Source: Sipunculus nudus
Lineage: Eukaryota; Annelida; Sipuncula; Golfingiida; Sipunculidae
Reading direction: 5' to 3'
DNA length: 64,000 bases
Assembly (NCBI GenBank): GCA_026874595.1
Contig: CM049319.1
Location: 41,703,973 to 41,767,972, forward strand
The position numbers and the translations under genes were made by a program. Positions 22,151 to 32,280 of this stretch are shown here, piece by piece (position 1 is the stretch's first letter; each line of letters opens with the position of its first letter). The notes under the pieces were generated by a model. That model ran no database searches. It worked only from the letters and a program-made list of their open reading frames with translations, and was not told the DNA's origin.

Positions 22151-23006
22151 TATCAGTGCACAATTGCAAAGTCTATTAGTTATATAGATCAAATATGTGA
22201 CACAATTTAAGACTCATTTGTATCGAACTATATATCAATACAATTAACAACTACAGCTGGCCGCCCATCCATCACTCATAATCAGTATCAATCCAAAAAT
22301 AAAATATTACTGAATCAAGCTCACCCGAAAACAACCTGCAGGCTACATACCAATAATCACGTTCATGTAACAACATGTGAGCCTATATACGAATACAAGA
22401 GAAGATATGTACATCAAGAAAAATAAAAAATAATATCTAACTACTATCACGTGCATTTTAAATAGATTTTACTGATTTTATTGAAACACTGAACGTAAAT
22501 TGGGCACCGATTCGAATAATCCCAGCACCGAGATTGGAACTGACATAAGAATTGGAACCCAATCTAATATGTAAACGTGAATAACTTTATCACGTTTTAC
22601 TCTCTGTACCCAATCTATATTCGGGAAGATCTCAATGTACAGTATAAATCCATTAATTCATTAAACATGTTGTAACAAGGAGTGCCCGATTTCCAAATGA
22701 TTAAAAAAATTATAACTCCTGAAAGCCTGATTTACAATTGATAAAAAGTTTAGAACAAAACACTCAATGGAGCAATCTTCAAAAAAATTTCTCGCTCAGA
22801 TTAATTTTTAACTATCATAATCCAAATACCTTTTATTTAATCATTTTATTTTTTAACTGTATCTATTTAAACAAGTAACAGACGACTAACTTCTATATAC
22901 ATTTGTAGATTAAAAACGACATCGGTTTGTTCACTCGCAATTAAAAAAATACTGTTTTCAAGGATATACTCATATCAAAGCGTACCAAATAATCTCTTCA
23001 AACCAA

Positions 23007-23057
<51 letters not shown>

Positions 23058-24400
23058 CAAAGTAAAAAAAAACACTTCTCAATATTTTTTTCTATTCATG
23101 CCTATCATAAATAACAATTTCACATTTATATAAACAAGATTATTCCATAATTGCTCTTCGACTTCCTGGCATCCTTCACCAGCTTGTGACATCAAAGTTG
23201 CGAACATGGCTGCCCCAAACTGTTAACCAATCAGGCCGTTTAACTAAACCCTCAACTAATTTTACCCTTTTCATACAACATATGGTAAAAATAAATAACA
23301 TTAATTATTTGCAGATGTCAATGTGAATCTTCCTTTTATTCCCAAGATAAGCATAATCCTGATACATGCCCAAGTCCTTTGAAACACCAGATTTCATAAC
23401 ACAAACTTTTCGGAAAATAATTTTTCTCTTCTTCTTCACACTTAGTGCACAGTCAATGGAGTAGCCTCAAATAGTTCCCTCTCCGACTAATATTTAAAAA
23501 GTATAAATCCCTGTAAAAACATACACCGAGTTTTACCTGTTATTTATAGTCTTTAAATTATCAAATAAAACACTCGGAAAACTACTGCTCTTCCAATGTA
23601 TACTTTCAGTCTAAGATTATCTCCGCCTCATAACCCACCTTCTGTGTATCAATTTTAAATAGCATACTTACTCAGCTTTGGCTTCGCACGGTTGTCTTTT
23701 CCCGTCTACTTAACCATATTTTCCTAGCGAAGGGCTTTTTAGACCGCCATATTAATCTTCTCTTTCCTTATTAGCCATATTCTAAAAATAAGACAACCTA
23801 CCTGGTATTTCGCCATAACTCTTCACACGTACAATTACTTCGTATTTCCTCTTCCCCATAAAATGTATTTGTAAAATAACAAACCTTGTCCCTCAACTTC
23901 ACATTTTCGGAAACTTTTCGGAATACTTACTTGTTTCTGGCATCTTGCGGAGCGAAAGGAAGCTTCTTGTTTGCCAGTCCTGAGGTGGCCCTAGCTCGGG
24001 AAAATCCTTGGTAGGTTTAAGTTATAAGATTCCACATGTTATTAAAAGTCGCACATTACAGGCCAGTCAATCAAAAATATGTTATTTGCAGGATTTTTTT
24101 TTATCTCATTTAAAATACCTAAATCTGAATTAAACACATTGAAAAATTAAAGAATGCTGATATTCTGGATCTCATTCAAGCCAAAACGTCCAAACGTCAT
24201 GTTACCGGTACTTAGTAAAACCCGGACTGTGACTCAGGACTAGGGCTCCACAGTAATAATCATCGCACCATGAAACAGCAGTAACAGCAGAAACATTAAG
24301 CTTCAAACACTTGTAAAATTTGTAATTAAATAACAATCCCTACAATACATCTATAAGCTGTTCTTTGGGTCTGTCGATCATTACGTTAGACTTCCTGTGA
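22151..24400. other. Leader region of copy A, distal part
   Basis: AT-rich DNA with no protein I recognise, closely matched by 42,700-44,800. It contains a TA microsatellite (23,011-23,053) and minus-strand donor-like sites near 23,665, 23,806 and 23,927; the last lies just after a minus-strand ATG CCA GAA ACA. A 61-codon minus-strand frame seen in unit B (44,136-44,321) is not maintained in A, so it is probably chance. Confidence 0.5.
23011..23053. repeat. (TA)n microsatellite
   Basis: About 21 uninterrupted AT dinucleotides. The homologous site in unit B near 43,528 has only about five, so this is a recent expansion in A. Confidence 0.97.
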
Positions 24401-25460
24401 ATCCTTGTTTTACCAACTGCCTCCTTCCAAGTGAGCCAGACACCTGCACTGTTGGCTTTGCGCGCGAAGATCTCCAAACCTGCACGCTTGAGTACTTGCA
24501 CCTGCACGTTTCAAATGGGGCCTACCTGCAGAACAATTACGATTTTTAACCCGCACATGCAACAAAATTATAGAGACAATGACGGGTCTTTCGTTGTAAT
24601 CTAACATAGAAACACCAGGTCTCTGGTAAAATCTACAATTACTCAAGATTAAAATCTAAATTACTTAAGAATAGACCATCGAAAAACGTAAACGCCCTAT
24701 TTCTCTCCAATTTACATAGACCATGGAGCCGCGATAGCGCAGAGAGTGATGGAAACACTGGAATTTTTTTAAGTAACCAGATCGAATGTAATGTGTTGTT
24801 GTGTCTGCGTCGAGAGATTCCTTCTTCAATAAACAAACTACAGCTTGAACATGCTTGAAATTATTATAGTTGCGGATTGATTTGTGACGAAGGGTTGGCC
24901 GTTTTGAGGTGACAGTGCTTGCCATGGTATTTATAAACATCCATGAGTCTTCTCCGTGCTGAATTGGCATACATTTGTGGAACATAACCACTGAACTTTA
25001 CATGCCGCTGCAGGTGAATTTACTGGTTTATACCTAATAAAACTGTCTTAATTAGTCAGAACAAGGAGGTTTTGTTGACACTTATCAGCTGACACTTATA
25101 ACGTTGAGGTCAGTTGACCTTAATTTTTTGGTGGATTTGGGCGGGGCTCCTGAAACGAGTTGGCGCGGTCTCACATCTGATCTCAGTAAAATTGGGATCC
25201 TTTCTATATAGCGAGGCTGTGTGTATTTTTGGAAGGGGATTCAAAATAGTAACAGTGTCAGTAATACCTTTATGAGCAATAAACATGAACATATAAACAT
25301 ATACACACAGTTTTGTATGTGTTTGTGATGAGAATGTTCGCTCCAAGATTAGGTTGGCTGCTATTAGCATGAGGCCACGTAAATTGGACGCCCTGTGTCA
25401 CAGTCCTGTGTCTGTATGTGTGTATATTTGTGCGTGTGTTGAGTTTTTGTATATGTATGT
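24400..25460. other. Conserved segment at the right end of unit A
   Basis: This segment is found three times: here, at 44,810-45,920 in unit B, and inverted and diverged at 62,560-63,600. It includes GGGCGGGGCTCCTGAAA (25,140), CTATATAG (25,205), the dyad AGGTCAGTTGACCT (25,107-25,120) and a stretch around TGTGTTGTTGTGTCTG. Minus-strand frames of 78-108 codons exist here, but they are broken in unit B and resemble nothing known. Confidence 0.6.
25107..25212. promoter_or_regulatory. Promoter-like cluster: palindrome, GC box, TATA-like
   Basis: Within 106 bp are a 14-bp palindrome AGGTCA-GT-TGACCT (an inverted nuclear-receptor half-site pair), GGGCGGGGC (an Sp1-type GC box) and CTATATAG. Unit B has all three (palindrome 45,576-45,589). 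The old inverted copy keeps the GC box (GGAGCCCCGCCC near 62,918) and a TATATA stretch but not the palindrome. The GC-box-then-TATA order suits plus-strand transcription, away from the Helentron gene. Promoter function is inferred from motifs only. Confidence 0.35.
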
Positions 25461-25466
25461 GTACAC

Positions 25467-25469
<3 letters not shown>

Positions 25470-25530
<61 letters not shown>
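25470..25530. repeat. (TA)n microsatellite
   Basis: TA run interrupted once by CA. The equivalent in unit B (about 45,925-45,970) is mostly TATG repeats, and the inverted relic has a TA run at 62,721-62,763. The IYIYIY frames across it are artefacts. Confidence 0.97.
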
Positions 25531-25536
<6 letters not shown>

Positions 25537-25549
25537 TTGTCAGTTCCGT

Positions 25550-26345
25550 ATCTCTGTTTCTCTCTCTGTTTAGATGGTTGTCTGTCAGCATGTCTCCACT
25601 CTAAAGATCGCACATTTGCAGGAATTGCTTTCAAAAATCATACAGTTGAGGAGCCTATTGTTTTTGTAAATATAGGTCAAGGACATAAAAACGTAAAAGA
25701 AAATACTTTTGTCATAACTTCGGCAATCTTAATCCTATCTTCTCAAATTTTGGCTCATTTTTTTCCCCTCGGATTTCTCCATAGCCTGGTCTAGTCAACT
25801 TTCCTGCACTTTATATCTCTTGTCAGTATATATGTGTGTCAGTTGTCCTCAAGTTTGCCCTCTTGCTAGTTCTTGCGTCTTAATTACATATAGCATTCTA
25901 CAAGCACTTTCTATCTCTTTGTCAGTATATCTGTGTGTCAGTTGTCCTCAAGTTTGCCCTCTTGTTAGTACTTGCGTCTTAATTACATATAGCATTCTAC
26001 AGGCCATAGTTTACCAGCAATCATTTTGTAACTTATACATTTTGTATGTCAGAATGATTTCTTGAAGCGGTAGGTGTATTATTAAAATAAATCAAAGGTC
26101 AAGGTTATAAAATCACCTAAAAAACAAAGGTGTTTCCCTCATATATTTGTTCCCTCATATACAGTCACATTAAATCTATCACATAAACTCTATCTCTCTT
26201 TTGTCATCGTTTTCAGCAATTATTGCCGCAACCTCTCGTTTTCCATAAGAACATGGGATGATTTCCACCTAAAATACTATGTCCCTCGAACCTCTTCATT
26301 TCCACATTTTGCCTTCCGGCAAGCGTTCAACCTCAGGTTGTCTAG
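25550..26345 (+). repeat. Diverged module repeats closing unit A
   Basis: The segment contains the module phrases TGTCAGTTGTCCTCAA (twice), ACATATAGCATTCTACA (twice), AGGTCAAGG and CCATAGCCTGGTCTAGTCA. It ends in the terminus TTCCGGCAAGCG, hairpin CAACC-TCA-GGTTG (26,328-26,340) and TCTAG. It matches 45,970-46,680 closely. Confidence 0.85.
26314..26345 (+). other. Element terminus at the A/B junction
   Basis: The hairpin CAACC-TCA-GGTTG (26,328-26,340) is followed by TCTAG at 26,341-26,345. Compared with the CGACC/GGTCG version, both stem arms have changed so that pairing is kept. The next unit starts with TTTGTTTGTTTGTT and then a 12-bp-arm hairpin at 26,361-26,387. Confidence 0.75.
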
Positions 26346-29270
26346 TTTGTTTGTTTGTTGCTTGCCGGAATCAAAGATTTCGGCAAGCATATTGGTCAGT
26401 TGCGTATGTCTGTTTGTCTGTCTGTCTGTTTGTTTGTTTGTCACCACTCTCCTGGCCACAATTTTGCCACAATAACCTTGAAACTTACAGGGATGTTGGA
26501 AAACATAATTTTTAGGTGCCCTATTGTTTTTGGTTAAAATAGGTCAACGGTCAAGGTCAAGGTCGTCAAAACTTCTCAAAACGTTTTTTTCTTCATATCT
26601 TTGTGACTATTAGTCGTATCTACTTCAACAATAGCTCATTTTAATCGTCATTCCAAGGCCTGTCATCTGGTGTGTAGCTGACTCAAATTTGCCGTAACCA
26701 TGGTTACAATTTTTTGGGGAAAAGTCATGATATTCGAAAATAAGGGATCTTATTTTTCTAACTTTGTCAGTTTTAAAGCTAGAGTGATCTAGTTTTTTGC
26801 ATCAGGTAGCATTCAACTAGTACTACAAGATTTTATTACAAGTCTTGCAGTATCTCGTTAAATATCTCGTGAATAGAGATATTTCGAGATTTCATTCATC
26901 TTGCGCCAAAGGCCACATTATTGCAGGAATCTTTTTGAAACTGACATATCATAAGTCCTACACTAGTATCTCGAAATTGCTTTTTCATTTTTTGAATATG
27001 GCTGCTAGGGGGCGCTGCACACGACCCTCACACAGATATCATTACATTGGCCATATCTCTAAAACCCAAAGCCTCAATTACATAAACTATAGCTTATTTT
27101 TTCCCTCTGAGTCTTCTCCATAAACTGATAATGTCATCTGGTCTCAATGTTGTGTCACTTTGTCATTGTGTCCGTCTGTTTGTCAGTTGTCCTCAAATTC
27201 GCCTGCTTGCTCTTGCGTCTCACATATAGCATTCTACAGGCCACAGTTTTGAAAGAATCCTTTTTAAACTGTTACATCTTAAGTCTTACACTAATATCTC
27301 GAAACCAATTTTTCATTTTCCGGATATGGCCGCTAGGGGGCGCTGAACTCGAACCTCTCCCAACATATCATGCTTTGGCAATATCTCCAAAACTATAAAC
27401 CTCAGTTACATAGACTGTAGCTTTTTTTTTTCTTTTGAGTCGTCTCCATAATCTGGAGTAGTCATCTGGACTCAGTCTTGAGTCACTTTGTCAGTGTGTC
27501 CGTCTGTTTGTCAGTTGTCCTCAAATTCGCCTACTTGCTGGTTCTTGTTTATTTGTTTGTCATCACTCTCCTGGTCACAATTTTGCCACAATAACCTTTA
27601 AACTTACAGGAATGATGAAAAACAAAATTTCTAGGGGCTCTATTGTTTTTGGTCAATATAGGTAAATTATTAATGTCAAGATCATCGAAAAACCTCTATA
27701 TTTTATTTTCCTTATATCTTGGTCAAAAATGGTCCTATCAACCTCATCCTTACCTCATTTTGCTTGTCTTTCCATTCCCCATATCACGGTATGATCAACA
27801 TTTGTTGACCTTGTGTTACCTTGTCAGTATGTCTGTCTGTTCCTCTGTTGTTGTCAATTTTTTCAACGGCCTTGATATTCTGTCTGAAATTTTGTACACT
27901 ACAGACCACAATTTTGCAGCAATCATCTTGAAACCTACAGAGATGACGAAAAATTAAAATTCTAGCTATCCAATTGTTTTTGGTCAATGTAGGTCAAAGG
28001 TGAAGGTCAAGATCACTGAAAAACTTTGAAACGTTATTTTCCTTATAACTTGGTCAAAAATGGCCGTATCTGCCTCATTAGGTAATTATGTTTGTTTATC
28101 CAGTCCCCATATCATGGTATGATCAACTGTTGTTGACCTTGTGTCACCTTGTCAGTATGTCTGTCTGACTGTTGTTGAAAATTTGATCAATGGCCGTTTT
28201 GTTCTGTTTGACATTTAGCAGAGTACAGGCCACAATTTCGCTACAATAACCTTGAAACTTTCAGAGATGATGGAAAAACTGAAATTATATCACGGTATGA
28301 TCAACCTTTATTGACCTTGTGTCACCTTGTGAGTATGTCTGTCTGTTTCTCTGTTGTTGTCAATTTTGTCAACGGCTTAGAAGTTTTCTCTGACATTTAG
28401 CACACAACAGGCCACACTTTCGCCACAATAACTTTGAAACTTTCAGAGATGATAGATAACTAAAATTCTTGGTGACCTATTGTTTTTGGTCATTATAGGT
28501 CAAGGGCAAGGTCATCGAAAAATCTCGAAATTTTATTTGTTTGTTTGTCTGCACTCTCCTGGCCACAATTTCGCCTCAATCACCTTGACACTCACAGGGA
28601 TGATGGAAAATTAAATTTCTAGATGCCCTATTGTTTTTAGTCAAAATAGATCATAATTTAAATAGGCCTTAATTTCCTCATAACTTGGTCAAAAATCGTC
28701 GTATCAACCTGATTCTTATCTCATTTTGTTCGTCCTTCCATTTCTCATATTATGGTATGCTCAACCTTTGTGGTCTTGGGTCACCTTGTGAGTATGTCTG
28801 TCTGTTCAATGTTGTTGAAAATTTCTTCAACGGCCTTAATGTTCTGTTTGACATTTAGCGCAATCAGGTCATAATTTTGAAACAATTGCCTTTAAACTTT
28901 TAACTCCACGTTTATTGGAGGTTTTTTTTATGGTTGAAAGTCATAAAAAACTCAAAAATGTTTGTCATCATATCTTTGTCAAATATGGTCATATCCAACT
29001 CAACCTTGCCTCATTTTGTTTGCCTCCCCATTGCGAATATCATGATGTGGTCAACCTTGTGTCAGTATGTCTGCCTGTTTCTCTGTGGTTGTCATTTTCT
29101 TCAACTGCTTTGTTATTTTGTCAGACATTAGGGCAATGCAGGCCACCATTTTGCAGCAATTTCCCTAAAACTTATAAAGTAAGTACCTGTCGTCCCAATA
29201 TGGAAGCTTTTTTTTTTCTTGATGAAAATTGGCTCGATGTCATCCAAAAGGCTGAAACTTTTATTTTCTT
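26346..29270 (+). repeat. Module repeats at the left of unit B
   Basis: The stretch begins with the hairpin 26,361-26,387, then the GTAACCATGGTTAC palindrome (26,694-26,707), the satellite-like segment (26,770-26,900), and CTAGGGGGCGCT boxes near 27,003 and 27,333. ~325-bp repeats with GGTATGATCAAC phrases follow at about 27,788, 28,117 and 28,293. It parallels 4,589-7,560. Confidence 0.82.
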
Positions 29271-31313
29271 GAGTTTGATTCAGAATTTTTATGTGTTGCT
29301 TGTCATAAATAAGACATTCTTTTGGTCTGTTCGTAAGTTCCTGAGAGATCGATGAAATAATGAATAACAAAAATTTTAAATGTAATGTTTTATTGAATGA
29401 AATCATTAGAAAGGTCACAGTTTACATACACTCATACGTATATATTAAATATTCAAATATTTCATTTCTTGTGAAATTGCAACATGTTATGATCATCAGT
29501 GAGATATGAATACTACAAGTTTTTGTGTAAAAGGTCCCTCAGATTTGCAAACTGCATGTATCCCAGTTAGCAAACTCGCTTAGCCAGCACATGTTCACAC
29601 ATACTGGTATGCCATTGGTTCTTCCCTTATAGACCGACTTCGGTTATTACAGAGCCTGTTAACTCCAGTTCACAAATGATGCAACACCACTGCACAGAGT
29701 GTGGCTGGGACAAGGTTGACAGCTGAAAGGACTGGTAATCTCCGCACCGGTTTCAAGATTCAGATTTCAAGATCTGAAATATGACATGGGACCCCACCTA
29801 ACAGTCTGGGAATGGAGACCAGACCTCCCATGTACCCACTGGCTACTTAAACACACTGCCCGCATAACAGCCGGGATTGGTTGGTCGGCTATTTTACAAA
29901 GTGCTGAAATCCGAATTCCTTCATCGACCTGGACAGTTTGCCTACTCACTTGTGATTAAAATAACAATGGATGTGACTAATACATAAATCAGTAAACGTA
30001 ATGACATGGTAGGGTAATAACGATATTTTAGACAAATTTGTTAAGAAAAAGATACAATGGCTTTGTGCAGATAAGCAAAATATGTATTTATACATTGATC
30101 CACTTTAAACTACACAATATAACATTGCAGCAGCTGATACTGAAAAAATTAAAGAGTCCGTCTGAAATTTCACTACAGTCATACATATGAAGAGAAATGG
30201 TATGAAAACGCCTCTTGACTGTCTTAGAACTATAGCCTGATCGTATTTCCGGATAGGTATTTATGAAGACGATAAATACAATATTATTATGTTTTTCTCC
30301 ATTTTTCCATAATATGCCTGTAATTTCCTCCTTACACAGAATGTAATACATGATATTTGGTTCTGTTGCGATGAATATACATCATATATATCATATTACA
30401 CATTATACATCCATACTTGTGTTCCCAACTGAGTGTGTTTGTTTGACAATCAAAAGTGAGACTCAAAACTTGATCAGTATCATTGTAGGTTAATTAAATG
30501 TCCCCAGAATTACTTTAACAAAATGATTCCACCTGTGAAATAAGGGACTAAACTTCAAAGAACCGCGAGCCTGCGTGCCAGGATGGAATTGTATACACAA
30601 CAAACAATGTTCTACATCTTCTCTCTTTCAAAAGGTGTAAAGATCATATATTGTGAATATTCATATTTTTGTGCTAATATTTTTATTCTATTACTATCCT
30701 TCAGATTATAATTAACAAATGTAGTATTACAAACAATGTACTAGTATTACATAAGGATATTGATACGCTGTGTATTTGTACATGTATTGGTGTGATAACC
30801 AATGTAAGTGAATCTAAATATTTTAAATTATATCACTGATCAATATATGTTGTACTTATATTTTATATATACATATCTTGGCTGAAATAACCCTTGTTAC
30901 TTCCATGGTTGTTGTACTTTTAAATATACCCTCAATGCCGGCCAGCTCCTGTTTTCAGGCCACTCTTTTTATTGTATTTGGACGTAATAGATGATACACA
31001 CACACACACACTCTCACACACACACACACATATACGTGTGGGTGGGTGTTGGTGTGTTTGTGGAACAAAAATGAAACACGTAACATTACACGTGTTATAC
31101 ATAAAAGGTCCTTTTTTTCCAAGACTTTGGTAATGCTCAATGTCGAGGTTTGATTGCGGTCAAAATTCCATTTTGTACTGTGTTATAGCGGAATTTCTTT
31201 CACGGTCCTGGAGTTTGCTTCTTTCAATTTCTCCCCTTTTTCCGTGTAATATATTTTCTTTCATGCATCTTTAAGGTAGTACATTTCCTGTTTTCAAGCA
31301 ACGACAAGATATT
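29271..31313. other. Spacer of unit B, no recognised gene
   Basis: Near-identical to 7,561-9,639. It carries the same 60-codon minus-strand frame (29,767-29,949) and an interrupted CA microsatellite near 30,996-31,034. I recognise no protein, RNA gene or element end. Confidence 0.6.
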
Positions 31314-32280
31314 GCATCCGTCGCAACAGACTCTTTAACCATAATGACACGTATTATAATCATTGGTACACAAATGACTCTGAACTGATCTTTATTTTGA
31401 TCAGATTTCTGGATACATAGCGTTTTTATCATATATTAATATACATTATCAACTTTTTTTTAATAAATAATGTTTATTGAGATTTCATGGTCAATACATA
31501 TATAAAATATACTAATACAAACATGAATATGGTAAAATGAAAAATAATAATTAAAATGGAAGGAAAATAAGTGTTGCATGATACATATCTTCTAAGATAG
31601 TTCATTTATTTCTTTAATAAATATATTGCATCCGTCACAACAGTCTCTTTCACATTTAAACATAATCACACGTATGATTATCATTCGTACACAAATGCCT
31701 TTGAATTGAACTTTATTTTAATCAGATTTCTCGATACATAACGTTTGTTTGACCATATATTAATATGCATTATATTTTTTTTTTAAATAATGGTGATTGT
31801 TATTTTATGATAAATAAATATATAAAAATATACTAATACAAAGTTAAATATGGTAACATATAAAAATGATGTTAATTAAAATGTAAGAAAAATAAGTGAT
31901 GGCATGATTTATATATAATTTAAGATAGTTCATTAATTTTTGAATAAATATATTGTATCCATCGGAACAGTCTCTTCCACATTTAAAAATGATCACACGT
32001 ATGATAATCATTCGTACACAAATGCGCTTGAATTGAACTTTATTTTAATCAGATTTCTGGATACATAACGTTTTTCAGACCATATATTAATATGCATTAT
32101 AATTTTTTTAAGTAATGGTTATTAAGATTTCATGAAAAAAAATATATAAAAATATACTAATACAAAGATGAATATGGTAACATATCCAATAATGATAATT
32201 CAAATGGAAAAAATAAAAGAAAAAAAAAACTGATGGCATGATAAATATAATCTAAGATAATTCATTTAGTTTTGAAACTA
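31314..32280. repeat. AT-rich ~320-bp minisatellite, three copies
   Basis: Marker phrases sit at 31,314, 31,628 and 31,955 (spacing 314 and 327 bp), and the array abuts the end of the EN frame. The three missing copies relative to unit A account for about 970 bp of the length difference between units. Confidence 0.93.

Larger units (their letters stand above)
4589..26345 (-). mobile_element. Tandem unit A (~21.8 kb) carrying Helentron copy A
   Basis: The unit runs between CTAG termini at 4,585-4,588 and 26,342-26,345. Landmarks recur in the same order in unit B: module repeats, a 60-codon frame (8,091 and 29,767), a CA tract, an AT-rich minisatellite, the Helentron gene (11,556-18,504 and 32,262-39,183), leader repeats, and a TA-rich tract (25,470 and about 45,930). 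The offset between copies falls from about 21.8 kb at the left to about 20.4 kb at the right. Most of that change is three extra ~323-bp minisatellite copies in A. Whether the whole segment moves as one giant element, or a Helentron nested in module repeats was duplicated, cannot be settled here. The strand given is that of the transposon gene. Confidence 0.8.

Noticed and set aside
24665-24991. 108-codon minus-strand frame
   Set aside because: Broken in unit B and in the inverted relic; no recognisable motif.
25354-25794. Plus- and minus-strand frames rich in IYIYIY
   Set aside because: Translation of a TA microsatellite.
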